Of a stretch of 64,000 nucleotides of DNA, positions 8,778 to 17,874 are shown piece by piece; within the stretch, counting starts at the first letter, position 1, and each line of letters starts with the position of its first letter. The notes below the pieces were generated by a model that was not told where the DNA came from, searched no databases, and was given only the letters and a program-made list of their open reading frames with translations. Position numbers and translations under genes: made by a program. Origin of the DNA: Neorhodopirellula pilleata (lineage in GTDB: Bacteria > Planctomycetota > Planctomycetia > Pirellulales > Pirellulaceae); assembly GCF_007859915.1 (NCBI RefSeq), contig NZ_SJPM01000014.1, forward strand, positions 2,867 through 66,866, written 5' to 3'.

Positions 8778-10244
8778 CTACGCCAAAATGTCCTGAACAA
8801 CGTGGCCGTGCACGTCGGTCAGTCGATAATCGCGACCTTGAAAGCGATAGGTTAGCTGCGTGTGGTCGAAGCCCATCAAGTGCAAGATGGTCGCTTGCAG
8901 GTCATGGACATGAACCGGGTTCTCGGCAACACGGAACCCCAGTTCGTCACTTGCGCCATAGTCGAGACCACCTTTCACACCACCACCTGCCATCCACATC
9001 GAGAAGGCGTCGGGATAGTGGTCGCGACCAAGAATTTGTCCGCCGGCCGTGCGTCCTTCGCGGAAAGGGGTTCGGCCAAACTCGCCGCCCCAAATAATCA
9101 ACGTCTCGTCAAGCAAGCCACGCTGCTTCAGATCCTTGATCAAGGCGGCAATCGGTTTGTCCATCGTCGCACACTTGTTCGTCAAACCATCGGTTAAACC
9201 CTCGCCCGCTCCCGTTCCGTGGAAGTCCCAGCCCCAGTCAAACAATTGAACGAAGCGAACGCCGGCTTCGCTCAGTCTTCGCGCCAGCAAGCAGTTATTG
9301 GCGAAGCTCGCTTGACCGGGCTTTGCCCCATAAGCATCCAGTGTCTCTTGAGACTCCTTCGTGACGTCCATCACGTCGGGAACACTTACCTGCATCCGAT
9401 AAGCTAGCTCGTACTGCGAAATTCGCGTCAGAGTCTCGGGATGTCCCATCTCTTCAGCTTGCAATTGATTCAAATCATTCAAAGCATCAAGACTTTGTCG
9501 CCGCACTTGTCGATTCATGCCTGCCGGATCGGAAGAGTACAACACTGGGTCCCCCTTGGATCGACACTGGACTCCTTGATAGATCGAAGGAAGAAACCCG
9601 GAACCAAACGAGTTCTTGCCTCCGTTGGGTTGCACGCCGCTGGAGATCAAGACCACGAACGCGGGCAAGTCTTCATTCTCACTGCCAAGTCCATAACTGG
9701 TCCAGGCTCCCAATGATGGACGTCCCGATCGGGAAGATCCGGTCAGCAACAACAGTTCAGCCGGAGCATGGTTGAACTGATCGGTATGCATGCCATGGAT
9801 GACACACATTTCGTCAGCGATTTCGTGGAAATTCGGGATCGCATCGGACATCCACGTCCCAGACTGGCCAACCTGTTTCCACTGGCGTGGAGACCCGAGC
9901 AGTTTGGGAGTTCCGCTCGTAAAAGCAAACTCTCGTCCCTTTAAGAACTCGTCAGGACAATCGGTTCCACTGAGACGCGCCAGTTCCGGCTTGTAATCAA
10001 ACAGGTCAAGATTTGGCGGTGAACCGGTCATGTGAAGGTAGATAACTCGCTTCGCCTTGGCCGGAAAATGAGGGGCCTTGGATGCGAGTGAACTAGGGGC
10101 GGCTGCCGCGCCGGCACCTTGGCTTTCGTTTGCCAACAGCGACCCGAGCGCGATCCCTCCGATCCCGGCTGTCGACTGCTTGAGAAAGTGTCGACGAGTC
10201 TCCGTCAGCAATCGCTGCATCCGCATGTTTTGATAATCATTCAT
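8778..10244 (-). CDS. DUF1501 family secreted protein (Tat signal)
   Basis: The 488-residue protein has a twin-arginine signal (TRRHFLKQSTAGIGGIALG). The DUF1501 fold, distantly related to alkaline phosphatase/sulfatase folds, is seen in KRVIYLHMTGSPPNLDLFDY near the start, in LFDWGWDFHG, and in LIIWGGEFGRTPF and GRDHYPDAFSMWMAGGGVKGG. In planctomycetes such genes are nearly always paired with a DUF1549/DUF1553 cytochrome-type gene. Here that gene is immediately upstream with an 8-bp gap, so they form a two-gene operon. The biochemical role is not established; polysaccharide degradation has been suggested for the pair. Confidence 0.9.
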   Translation of the reverse strand: MNDYQNMRMQRLLTETRRHFLKQSTAGIGGIALGSLLANESQGAGAAAAPSSLASKAPHFPAKAKRVIYLHMTGSPPNLDLFDYKPELARLSGTDCPDEFLKGREFAFTSGTPKLLGSPRQWKQVGQSGTWMSDAIPNFHEIADEMCVIHGMHTDQFNHAPAELLLLTGSSRSGRPSLGAWTSYGLGSENEDLPAFVVLISSGVQPNGGKNSFGSGFLPSIYQGVQCRSKGDPVLYSSDPAGMNRQVRRQSLDALNDLNQLQAEEMGHPETLTRISQYELAYRMQVSVPDVMDVTKESQETLDAYGAKPGQASFANNCLLARRLSEAGVRFVQLFDWGWDFHGTGAGEGLTDGLTNKCATMDKPIAALIKDLKQRGLLDETLIIWGGEFGRTPFREGRTAGGQILGRDHYPDAFSMWMAGGGVKGGLDYGASDELGFRVAENPVHVHDLQATILHLMGFDHTQLTYRFQGRDYRLTDVHGHVVQDILA

Positions 10245-10251
10245 TGCATTT

Positions 10252-13200
10252 TTATCGGGGCATCAAGAATTCATCGAGATTCAGAATCGTATTCGCAATC
10301 ACGGTTAACGCAGCATATTGAGCGGCGTCAGCTCCGTCGGGCAAGCTTCCCAGAGGCTCGCTCGCCATCAGTCGGGCATCATCGGAGTGTTCGCCGTAGT
10401 ACGCAACTAGGTCGGTGTACATCGATCGCAAGCGATCGAGTTCGCGTGCATTGGGATCACGCAGTAATGCACGTTCAAAGCCGTACTGCAGTTGCTTGTC
10501 GAGCGAATCCTGCTGCGCCATTTGTCGGGACAGCGATTGTGCCGCTTCGACGTAAACTGGGTCGTTCAAAGTCACCAGCGCTTGCAGTGGAGTGTTCGTC
10601 CGAGACCGGCGCACGGTGCAGACTTCACGATTAGGTGCGTCGAACGTTGCCATCGACGGGTATGGATTCGAACGTCGCCAAGTCGTGTAAATCGCCCGTC
10701 GATAGCGATCTTCTCCTTCGCTCGTACTCCAATCCGTCGCTGATCCAAATGCGGCCGATAGGCCGAGGGATGGCTGTGGCGGACGAACAGGAGGCCCGTA
10801 AGCTTTATCGCTCAACAGGTCCGTAACGGCTAACGCTTGATCGCGAACCATCTCGGCCGAAATCCGAAATCGTGGCCCGCGTGCACATAGCCGATTATCC
10901 GGATCTGCCTCGAGCAAATCGGGACTGATGGCGCTTGATTGGCGGTAAGTTGCCGACATCACTATCTGCTTGAGCAGTCGTTTGATGTCCCAGCCATGGT
11001 CGATCAGGTCCACCGCCAACCAATCAAGCAACGCCGGGTGTGTGGGCAATTCGCCTTGAGAACCAAATTCTTCACTAGTTTCCACGATGCCAATTCCAAA
11101 GACCTGCTCCCAATGCCGATTAACGATCACTCTTGCCGTGAGGGGATTTTCAGCAGAGACCAGCCACTGCGCCAACGCCAGACGGTTCGCTGGCATATCC
11201 GCAGGCAGCGAATGAAAGACCGCGGGAACTCCTGCCGTCACTTCGTCACCCAAACTAAGGTAGTTTCCTCGAAGCTGAATCTTTGTCGTTCGTCGCTGTG
11301 AATCGGCCACGTCTCGCATGATCGGCACACTCGTCGCCGGTTTGATGTTGTCGTAGGCAGTTTGCAGTTTGCTAAGTTCGGCTCGAGTCTCGGCAAGTAA
11401 AGGGGCAAGCGTTCGGTAATAGCTGGCTAATTGCACGCGTTCCGGATCGGAAAGCTCTCCCTTCTTCACAAGTGCTCGAACCGATTCCGGCATGGATGAC
11501 CAATGCGACACCTGCGCATCGGCCGTGATAGCAAACCCGAAATTTGTCAGCAGATGTTGGCCAAAGCGGGAAACTTGTTCGAGATGCAGCACCAGTTCCC
11601 CTTCACCGAATTTTTGGGGAGTGGCTAGTATCAATGTCAACGCATGCGATGCGCCTGTACCACCAGCAATCGCCCATCCCTTTTCCGGATTCGGAGCTTG
11701 GTCAGTGCTTGCACCGCTGCTGGGCAGTACACTGTCGCCAGAAAACTGGTCTTGTGAATAATCGGCTGATGCCGACGCAAATTGCAGTCGGCGCGTTCCG
11801 GTCAGCTCATAGGAGTGACTCGGGTCAGGAATTCCCTCGGAGTTCGACGACCACACTTCATTGCGTTGATCATCCAACAGCACGACCCGATAACCGGCAA
11901 TCCGCTCTTTGATTGCTCCGCCATCGTCGGTTCGATTCCAAACCACGACGCGATCAATCGGTTGCCACTGATGAAGATCGATTTCCAACCATGGATTCGT
12001 TTCCTGGCCCGTATGAGTGACCGAGTTCGCTTGAAAATTACCGTCGGTATTACCATCAATGGCTCGTTCGGCAGGACCGCCGAAAGCCGTGGAACTTTGC
12101 GAGGCCTTTCCCTGGAGCGCGACGTTGGTTCCTTCATGAAAGACTTCGACCTCAGCGACATGTAGGAAACGGCCGGCACCCGGAAGTTCAATACGGACGA
12201 AGCGAGCACTTGGAGATTCGGCGATTGCTGGTACCCACGCCGCGCGAACACGACTGAGGACAAAATTGCTTTGTTGTTCGGGATGGACTCGCAATTGGAT
12301 GGCGGCTACGTCCTGTGGATTGTGAAATGGCATCCGCACGGTATAGGTCGCCGTATTCGGACGATCCCCTTTCAGTTCGACACGCGTACCCTCGGCTTGC
12401 AGTTCCAATGTTCCCGCGTCGGACGTGGCCGATTCGATTGGCAGCGGTTGCCATTGTGGTTCTTCTTGAAGTTGCTCGATCCATTGCCCCATCGCTTCAT
12501 CAATCGCGGGTGTTTGTGTGTCAAGAACCTTCCGCAGCGACGCCAGTTGCTGTTCGAGTTGACGACGTTGTTCTTTTTGTTCATCGGTCAAGATCTGCAG
12601 CAGCGGACTTTCATCACGGCGGTCAGCATCTTGCGATTGGTTGAAAAAATCAAAGAAACGGAAATACTCTGCTTGACTGATCGGATCGTACTTGTGTGTG
12701 TGGCATTGGGCACATGCCATCGTCGTGCCCATCCACACAGCCATCGTTGTATTGACACGATCAACAATCGCTTCGTTGCGAAACTGTTCGTCGTTGGTGC
12801 CCCCTTCGTTATTGGTCATCGTGTTGCGATGCAAGGCAGTTGCGATCAGTTGTTCATCGCTCGGGTTCTCCAGCAAGTCGCCAGCAAGTTGTTCGATAGT
12901 GAATTGGTCAAACGGTTTATTTTGATTCAGTGATTTGATGACATAGTCGCGATAGGCCCAAATCGTTCTCGAGGGATCGTCCGCGTATCCGGCGGAATCC
13001 GCATAGCGGGCAAGGTCCAGCCACACGCGAGCCCATCGCTCACCAAAACTCGACTTTGCCAATTGCGCATCGACAAAGATCTCGTAGGCTTCTGGGCGAG
13101 TGTCGTTGACGAAAGCTCGTACTTCTTCCCACGTTGGCGGAACACCATTGAGCGTGATTGCCACCCGCCGCGCGATGGTCGCTCGTTCGGCCGGCGGCGA

Positions 13201-13722
13201 TGGCTGCAAGCCCTCCCGTTGCAACCGTGCAAGAATGAAATCGTCAATCTCATTCACGCGGGAATGCGGAAACGGGTGAACTGGAGGACCACTCTGTTCG
13301 GGTTTGACATAAGACCAGTGTTGCGCATACTTGGCACCGGAATCGATCCATTGTCGCAGCAAACGGACCTCCTCTTCGTTCAGTTTTCGTCCCTTGCCGG
13401 TTGGCGGCATCCGCATGTCTTCATCGTCGGACAAGATCCGATGGATGATGGTACTCTCGTCGGCAGAACCAGGGACGACCGCAGCGTAGTCCCCCAAGTC
13501 TTCCGTGGCGCCTTTAGCCGTATCCAAACGGAGATCGGCTTCGCGAGTATTCTCATCCGGTCCATGGCAAGCGAAACAACTGCCCGAGAGGATCGGACGG
13601 ATATCTCGGTTAAAATCGATGTCGTCGCCCTTAGCCGAGATCGCTGGAGACAACGTCACTAGGCTCAACGTCGCTAGACGCCAAACGCACCGGGGGCCAA
13701 GGTCGAGAAACGGCAGCTTCAT
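10252..13722 (-). CDS. DUF1549/DUF1553 protein with planctomycete cytochrome c domain
   Basis: The 1,156-residue exported protein has a signal peptide (LATLSLVTLSPAISA). A PSCyt1 haem-binding domain comes first, with the C-x-x-C-H motif FACHGPDE, then a DUF1549 region (DEFLMPR-type pairs: INDFILARL; RYADSAGYADD). A second C-x-x-C-H-like site ACAQCHTHKYDPISQ is at about residue 350. A discoidin/F5-8-type carbohydrate-binding insert follows (VALQGKASQSSTAFGG; INPWLEIDLHQ-like), and a C-terminal DUF1553 region ends it (LAQWLVSAENPLTARVIVNR; NREVCTVRRSRTNTPLQAL). It is the first gene of the operon with the DUF1501 gene. It is probably periplasmic with a redox or glycan-related role. Confidence 0.9.
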   Translation of the reverse strand: MKLPFLDLGPRCVWRLATLSLVTLSPAISAKGDDIDFNRDIRPILSGSCFACHGPDENTREADLRLDTAKGATEDLGDYAAVVPGSADESTIIHRILSDDEDMRMPPTGKGRKLNEEEVRLLRQWIDSGAKYAQHWSYVKPEQSGPPVHPFPHSRVNEIDDFILARLQREGLQPSPPAERATIARRVAITLNGVPPTWEEVRAFVNDTRPEAYEIFVDAQLAKSSFGERWARVWLDLARYADSAGYADDPSRTIWAYRDYVIKSLNQNKPFDQFTIEQLAGDLLENPSDEQLIATALHRNTMTNNEGGTNDEQFRNEAIVDRVNTTMAVWMGTTMACAQCHTHKYDPISQAEYFRFFDFFNQSQDADRRDESPLLQILTDEQKEQRRQLEQQLASLRKVLDTQTPAIDEAMGQWIEQLQEEPQWQPLPIESATSDAGTLELQAEGTRVELKGDRPNTATYTVRMPFHNPQDVAAIQLRVHPEQQSNFVLSRVRAAWVPAIAESPSARFVRIELPGAGRFLHVAEVEVFHEGTNVALQGKASQSSTAFGGPAERAIDGNTDGNFQANSVTHTGQETNPWLEIDLHQWQPIDRVVVWNRTDDGGAIKERIAGYRVVLLDDQRNEVWSSNSEGIPDPSHSYELTGTRRLQFASASADYSQDQFSGDSVLPSSGASTDQAPNPEKGWAIAGGTGASHALTLILATPQKFGEGELVLHLEQVSRFGQHLLTNFGFAITADAQVSHWSSMPESVRALVKKGELSDPERVQLASYYRTLAPLLAETRAELSKLQTAYDNIKPATSVPIMRDVADSQRRTTKIQLRGNYLSLGDEVTAGVPAVFHSLPADMPANRLALAQWLVSAENPLTARVIVNRHWEQVFGIGIVETSEEFGSQGELPTHPALLDWLAVDLIDHGWDIKRLLKQIVMSATYRQSSAISPDLLEADPDNRLCARGPRFRISAEMVRDQALAVTDLLSDKAYGPPVRPPQPSLGLSAAFGSATDWSTSEGEDRYRRAIYTTWRRSNPYPSMATFDAPNREVCTVRRSRTNTPLQALVTLNDPVYVEAAQSLSRQMAQQDSLDKQLQYGFERALLRDPNARELDRLRSMYTDLVAYYGEHSDDARLMASEPLGSLPDGADAAQYAALTVIANTILNLDEFLMPR

Positions 13723-13785
13723 AGGGGTGGGCAGCAGGTGAGGTGGGGCTTCTGAAATGATTCGTCAAACACCAATTAGTATAGT

Positions 13786-14060
13786 GCCCCATGCGTAGCG
13801 GCGTGTTGATTTAGTCATTTACCGAATGACAACGATTAGCCGAAGGGCGTTAACCCCGGTTCCGCGGTGCCGAAACCGTGGCGATCGGGCTGTTGATTTA
13901 GTTCTCATCGTAACCCGATGCGTGAGTTTTGAAGTTGCACTTTTTCCTGTGGAATTGGTTTTTCGTAACCCGAAGCGTAAGCGAGGGATGAGTCAATATC
14001 AATTATTCCTCGCTTACGCAGCGGGTTACGATTAAATCAACAGCCCGCTATCGCCAAAAC
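13786..14060. repeat. Palindromic element A, copy 2 (diverged/compound)
   Basis: This stretch shares with element A1 the blocks CGGGCTGTTGATTTA, TAACCCGAAGCGT-AGCGAGGGAT and AAATCAACAGCCCGCTA-CGCCAAAACGGCTA. A core palindrome runs from about 13,967 to 14,035. An extra GTTGATTTAGT block near 13,806 suggests a partial second copy. It fills the 435-bp gap between two divergent exported-protein genes, and no gene is seen in it. Confidence 0.6.
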
Positions 14061-14157
14061 GGCTATTTCATTCAGCAGTGTCCTCCACTCGGGAGAGGTG
14101 TTAAGCTACGCAACTCAGCTCCCCGCTTCACCCCACATGTATTAGCCTAACAAAAAC

Positions 14158-15522
14158 ATGCTTTTGAAAACCGTCATAGCATCCTTTTTACTCTGGATCC
14201 TCTGGGCGTCGACGATGACTGTTCTTTGTCACGCTCAAGATCAGATCGACACCAGCCAGAGTACCTTTCTGATTCCGGCTACTGACGAAGGTTTGCCGGG
14301 TGCCGGACCGATTCGGCGATATGAATGGATGCAGAATGTGTGGTCGCAACGCCGGGCAACTTTTGCGCGGCGGGCTGAACAGGATCACGGTGCCGTCGTG
14401 TTCTTGGGTGATTCGATCACGCAAGGATGGAAGGATGATTTTGCGGGAGACTTTGCCGGTATGAAAGTTGCCAATCGAGGCATCAGTGGCGACACGACAC
14501 GAGGCATGTTGATTCGATTGCAAGAAGATGTCTTGTCACTCGATCCGGCGGCTGTCGTCTTGCTAATGGGCACCAATGATTTAGAAGAACTCGCCGAGCC
14601 TGCTACGATCGCCGGCAATGTTCAATTGATTCTCGACAGTTTGAAGAAGCATAATCCAGCCATGCCGGTTGTGCTCTGTCAGGTCATGCCAAGCAGTGCT
14701 TCGAAAAAACGCTCTGCCGAAAGCATCCAACAACTCAATGAGTTGCTAGTCGACATGGTTTCTGGCGATCGCCAAGTGACCATGGTGGACACCTGGACGT
14801 TGTTTGCCGATGCAAATGGTGATGCCATCGCGGCCGAGTTTCCTGATCTCTTGCATCCCAACCGCGCCGGCTATGAGAAGTGGAGAGACGCCCTCATTCC
14901 TCTCTTTGAAACACTTGGTCTACTTGAGCCAGAAGTAACGTCACTGACGATCGAACCCGGCTTTGTCGCTCTGCACAATGGCAAGGACCTGACCGGCTGG
15001 GAACTTCGTCCCACGCCCGAGCCGATGCGAAAGAGCCGCGAACGTTGGCTCAGTCGTAATCCGAAGGGCATTCATTGGCCATTGGTGGAAGAGAAGTTGG
15101 TATTGGACGGCAAGACTCAAACACCCAACGAACGCTTCGTCGCTCGTCACGGAAGAATTATCGTGACCACACCTCCGGACGGTCGCAGCATTGAGCAGTT
15201 ATGGACGTCGAAGGATTTTTCAGGCGACTTGACATTAAGGTTGCAGTTTCGCGCGACGCCGAATGCCGACAGCGGTGTGTTTTTGCGAGGTCCTCAATTG
15301 CAATGTCGTGATTTCAAACTCGCCGGACCCTACAAAGAATTAATCAAGTACCGCCCCCAGAAATGGAATGACCTCGAGATCGTCGTCAAGGACGATGTCG
15401 CTCGTTGCACTTGCAACGGCGAAGTTTTGGAAGAAGCATTGGCGATTCCCGCCGACGGCCCGATCGGACTCGAAGGCGACCGCGGACAGATCGAGTACCG
15501 ACACATTCGCATCAAGCAGTAG
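14158..15522 (+). CDS. SGNH/GDSL hydrolase fused to DUF1080 (3-keto-disaccharide hydrolase-like) domain
   Basis: The 454-residue exported protein has a signal peptide (VIASFLLWILWASTMTVLC). An SGNH hydrolase domain spans about residues 50-255: Block I VFLGDSITQG (nucleophile S86), the oxyanion Gly in NRGISGDTTRG, GTND, and the D-x-x-H block PDLLHPN. A DUF1080/LamG-like domain (ALHNGKDLTGWE to the end; TPNADSGVFLRG; GPIGLEGDRGQIEYRHIRI) completes it. The combination suggests a periplasmic or cell-surface esterase acting on acylated polysaccharide, with the second domain binding or cleaving sugar. It is a stand-alone gene. Confidence 0.85.
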   Translation: MLLKTVIASFLLWILWASTMTVLCHAQDQIDTSQSTFLIPATDEGLPGAGPIRRYEWMQNVWSQRRATFARRAEQDHGAVVFLGDSITQGWKDDFAGDFAGMKVANRGISGDTTRGMLIRLQEDVLSLDPAAVVLLMGTNDLEELAEPATIAGNVQLILDSLKKHNPAMPVVLCQVMPSSASKKRSAESIQQLNELLVDMVSGDRQVTMVDTWTLFADANGDAIAAEFPDLLHPNRAGYEKWRDALIPLFETLGLLEPEVTSLTIEPGFVALHNGKDLTGWELRPTPEPMRKSRERWLSRNPKGIHWPLVEEKLVLDGKTQTPNERFVARHGRIIVTTPPDGRSIEQLWTSKDFSGDLTLRLQFRATPNADSGVFLRGPQLQCRDFKLAGPYKELIKYRPQKWNDLEIVVKDDVARCTCNGEVLEEALAIPADGPIGLEGDRGQIEYRHIRIKQ

Positions 15523-15555
15523 TGATCCCAGCGGCGGAACCGCGACAGCATGCAG

Positions 15556-15577
15556 CCCCCATGCGTGAGCATGGGGG
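15556..15577. terminator. Perfect hairpin downstream of the SGNH/DUF1080 gene
   Basis: A 9-bp perfect stem CCCCCATGC / GCATGGGGG with loop GTGA lies 33 bp after the stop. No U-run follows, so an intrinsic terminator is only a possibility. It may instead be another palindromic repeat. Confidence 0.4.
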
Positions 15578-15710
15578 CACCTCCAATTCCCATTGGTACA
15601 ATCCGTTTGTGTCATCGCAAGAACCTGAAGAAGGTCAACCTAACACCAAATTGTTTATCGAAAAAATTGCTTGACCCACCCGCGGGGCGGCCGCATACTG
15701 GCCTTCCGAA

Positions 15711-15857
15711 CTACCCGGCGATAAGTCCGGCTACCCGGAGATAAGTCCCCATGCACCCAGCGATAACACCCCGCCTGTCACGTAGGAAGCCGAAGGCACA
15801 CCCAGCGATAACGCCCTTCTCGCGACCTCATACCCAGAACAACCGGGGATAATTACC
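15711..15857. repeat. Degenerate direct repeats preceding the integron array
   Basis: At least four short direct repeats of the form ACCC(G/A)G(C/A)GATAA occur here (15713, 15733, 15755 and 15799 approximately), with a diverged fifth CCGGGGATAA near 15843. The first two are adjacent 20-bp units, CTACCCGGCGATAAGTCCGG and CTACCCGGAGATAAGTCCCC. No gene lies in 15,523-15,891. The cluster ends just before the first cassette boundary. Confidence 0.6.
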
Positions 15858-15891
15858 TCGTTATTCGATTAGTGATATACAAACCAACTGC

Positions 15892-16395
15892 GTGCGAACT
15901 TACACAGTAATTGAACGCCTGTTTGAGACTCAGCGGTTCGGTATCGCTCGCGTTGCTACATTCCAATCGGACGACGGATATGATTCAGACCATAAGACGA
16001 TAGTCGACGCATGGTGTGTATTCGACGCCGATAATAGTTCCAGGCTTGAACACTATTCATCGTTTGACGCCGCCATGAATAGGCTTCGCGAGCACTCGCA
16101 TGACTTTTGTTCAGCCGCGATCCGCGATGCTTCGTCGTTGGCAAATGCTATCGCATATGGTTGCCAACTCGGACGAGTTATTCTCGCCGATGCTTTGTGG
16201 CGTTCCGATCAGACCATTGATTTGCAGTTACACGTTCCACGCGTTGCTGCTGGGCAACTTCGGTTCAGTGTTGTCACCACACATGACATTTTCTCTACAG
16301 AACGACCTCCGCGCGAAATCTTGCGATATACTTACGAACTGTCGTCTGCCGACTTGCGAATTGTAGATCGTTTGCTGTATCCAGATCGCGAATAA
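15892..16395 (+). CDS. Unknown protein, integron cassette 1
   Basis: The 167-residue frame starts at a GTG, and its stop lies inside the R'' end of the following attC, a typical compact cassette layout. The protein is soluble, with mixed alpha/beta content and no recognised motif (RTYTVIERLFETQRFGIARV at the N-terminus). The cassette boundary upstream reads GTTATTCG at about 15,860, the exact complement of CGAATAAC at the start of its own attC. That supports it having been a circular cassette. No promoter is obvious. Confidence 0.6.
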   Translation: MRTYTVIERLFETQRFGIARVATFQSDDGYDSDHKTIVDAWCVFDADNSSRLEHYSSFDAAMNRLREHSHDFCSAAIRDASSLANAIAYGCQLGRVILADALWRSDQTIDLQLHVPRVAAGQLRFSVVTTHDIFSTERPPREILRYTYELSSADLRIVDRLLYPDRE

Positions 16396-16481
16396 CCAAG
16401 CGATGGTGACGGAGCTGCGGCAAACTGGTTTCCTCTGCTTGCATGTCGCACGTCGCCGCCCGCCCATCGCAACCGTTCGTC
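16389..16481 (+). other. attC recombination site 1
   Basis: The site runs from R'' CGAATAAC (16389-16396) to R' GTTCGTC (16475-16481). The arms GCGATGG... and ...CCATCGC are complementary and flank a 60-nt variable core. The left end overlaps the TAA of cassette 1. Confidence 0.75.
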
Positions 16482-16503
16482 GGACTAAGAATCTGCGTTT
16501 GCT

Positions 16504-16869
16504 GTGAATCAATCGCCCTATAACCCTCCGAGCGAAACAGCGGCTTCAAATCCCCCACCGGAATCACAGGGTGGGCGTACCGCATCGCTCATGTTCAAAG
16601 CAACGCAGGTTATTTGCTACGGATGGCTCTTGGTTCTTTTCTTGATGTGGCAGCAAGACGGGCTTAATTTTCTAATCCAGCGAGACATTGGCCGATTGAT
16701 CTCGATCGTGACTAGCTGTACTACGATTGCTGTAGCGGCGATCTACGTCCGACAACGGCTGCCTCTGCAAAAACGGCGATGTGTGGCATATGTCGTTTTC
16801 GCCGGGCTCCTGCAACTCGGCGTTGTAAACACGATCGTGAATCACTCGGTTGAAAGTTTTCCGATGTGA
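16504..16869 (+). CDS. Small membrane protein, integron cassette 2
   Basis: The 121-residue protein starts at a GTG. The N-terminus NQSPYNPPSE matches the NPYxPP-type start seen in many small planctomycetal membrane proteins, including two others in this window. Three or four hydrophobic spans follow (VICYGWLLVLFLMW; LISIVTSCTTIAVAAIYV; VAYVVFAGLLQLGVV). The function is unknown. It lies between attC1 and attC2, whose ends pair with each other (GTTCGTC at the cassette start, GACGAAC at the start of attC2). Confidence 0.65.
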   Translation: MNQSPYNPPSETAASNPPPESQGGRTASLMFKATQVICYGWLLVLFLMWQQDGLNFLIQRDIGRLISIVTSCTTIAVAAIYVRQRLPLQKRRCVAYVVFAGLLQLGVVNTIVNHSVESFPM

Positions 16870-16952
16870 TGGAGCTTTGTTTCTTCTGAACAAGCGCTGT
16901 AGAATTGTCTCTCGTTGCCTATGGAACGTCTATTGAAGCTGCCCGGTGAAGC

Positions 16953-17042
16953 GACGAACCATCGGTTGCAACGGAGGCCGCGAGGTGACCTTTTTGAAGT
17001 GGAGAGTCGTTCGCGCGGCCCCGCTGAACCGTACCGTTCGTC
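16953..17042 (+). other. attC recombination site 2
   Basis: R'' GACGAAC lies at 16953-16959 and R' GTTCGTC at 17036-17042. Long complementary arms CGGTTGCAACGG-GGCCGCG and CGCGGCCCCGCTGAACCG flank a short core. It has the same ACCGTTCGTC ending as attC1. Confidence 0.8.
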
Positions 17043-17104
17043 TTGAAACCTGCGACCACAGTCGCTCCATACGGAATAGCACAACGATCTGATACAATGA
17101 CCGG

Positions 17105-17584
17105 ATGGACACACTCTACATCGAAACGTCGATTGTAAGCTATGCGACTGCATGGCCGAGCAAGAACATTCAAATCGCGGCAATCCAGGAGCAGGCGCGA
17201 GATTGGTGGCGGCTTGAGCGTCCGAAGTTTGATTTGGTAACGTCGCAACTTACGCTTGACGAGGCCGGTGATGGCGACCCAACCGCAGCGGCGGACCGAC
17301 TTAAAATTTTAGATGGCTTGCCTATCATGCCGATCTCTCAAGACGCTGAACAACTTGCCAGCCGCATACTGGCTGGACACATGATGCCGCAGAAGGCTGC
17401 CGCGGACGCCTTGCATGTTGCCTTGGCTGCACTAGCGCGAGTAGACTATTTATTGACGTTGAACTGCAAGCACATCGCCAATGCACACGAGCTTCCTCGC
17501 GTTTACCGGTTACTCGCGAGTGAAGGACTGAGTGGCATGTTGATTTGTACACCTGCGGAATTTCTCGGAGGCCAATCCCCATGA
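17105..17584 (+). CDS. PIN-domain toxin of a type II toxin-antitoxin pair, cassette 3
   Basis: The 159-residue PIN-fold protein is a predicted Mg-dependent ribonuclease. The N-terminal MDTLYIETSIVSY matches PIN subfamilies with YxETSxxSY starts. Acidic residues follow in LTLDEAGDGD and in the central KAAADALHVALAA, where the conserved Asp sits, and the C-terminal side has YLLTLNCKHIAN, with the conserved N. The downstream frame overlaps its stop by 4 bp (ATGA), so translation is coupled to a small antitoxin-like gene. Its presence as an integron cassette fits the common finding of stabilising toxin-antitoxin cassettes. Confidence 0.8.
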   Translation: MDTLYIETSIVSYATAWPSKNIQIAAIQEQARDWWRLERPKFDLVTSQLTLDEAGDGDPTAAADRLKILDGLPIMPISQDAEQLASRILAGHMMPQKAAADALHVALAALARVDYLLTLNCKHIANAHELPRVYRLLASEGLSGMLICTPAEFLGGQSP

Positions 17585-17790
17585 ACGATCCAATTCTTGA
17601 TGAGCTGCATGCAACGCGGGAACGATTGCTTGCTGAATCGGGTGGCACACTCGCTACATTGGTAGCGCGCCTGCAACGTGAAGAATCTACATCGGGTCGA
17701 GTTCTCTGGACACCAAGACGAACCAAGGATTGCACCGAAGCCGACGAACAACCGCGGCCTGATGGTGCATCTACCCCGTCGGCTCGGTGA
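17581..17790 (+). CDS. Antitoxin-like small protein paired with PIN toxin
   Basis: The 69-residue protein (MNDPILDELHATRERLLAES) starts within the stop region of the PIN gene. Short proteins with a D-P-I-L-D-E-(L/V) start and a helical N-terminal half are usual partners of this PIN group. The last about 25 codons lie inside attC3, so the C-terminus was probably supplied by the recombination site and may be dispensable. No separate DNA-binding motif is visible. Confidence 0.6.
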   Translation: MNDPILDELHATRERLLAESGGTLATLVARLQREESTSGRVLWTPRRTKDCTEADEQPRPDGASTPSAR

Positions 17791-17805
17791 ATCCAGTCGT
17801 TCGGC
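17717..17805 (+). other. attC recombination site 3
   Basis: R'' AAGACGAAC starts at 17715 and complements GTTCGTCTT at the start of the same cassette (17036-17044). The arms GGATTGCACCGAAGCCGACG and CGTCGGCTCGGTGAATCC are nearly perfectly complementary. R' is GTTCGGC (17799-17805). Confidence 0.8.
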
Positions 17806-17874
17806 CACGAAGTGCTCCATCGTGCTCGTGCTCAGTGAAACGGTGCTCGTGCTCGTAATCGAAAAGTAGCTTTG

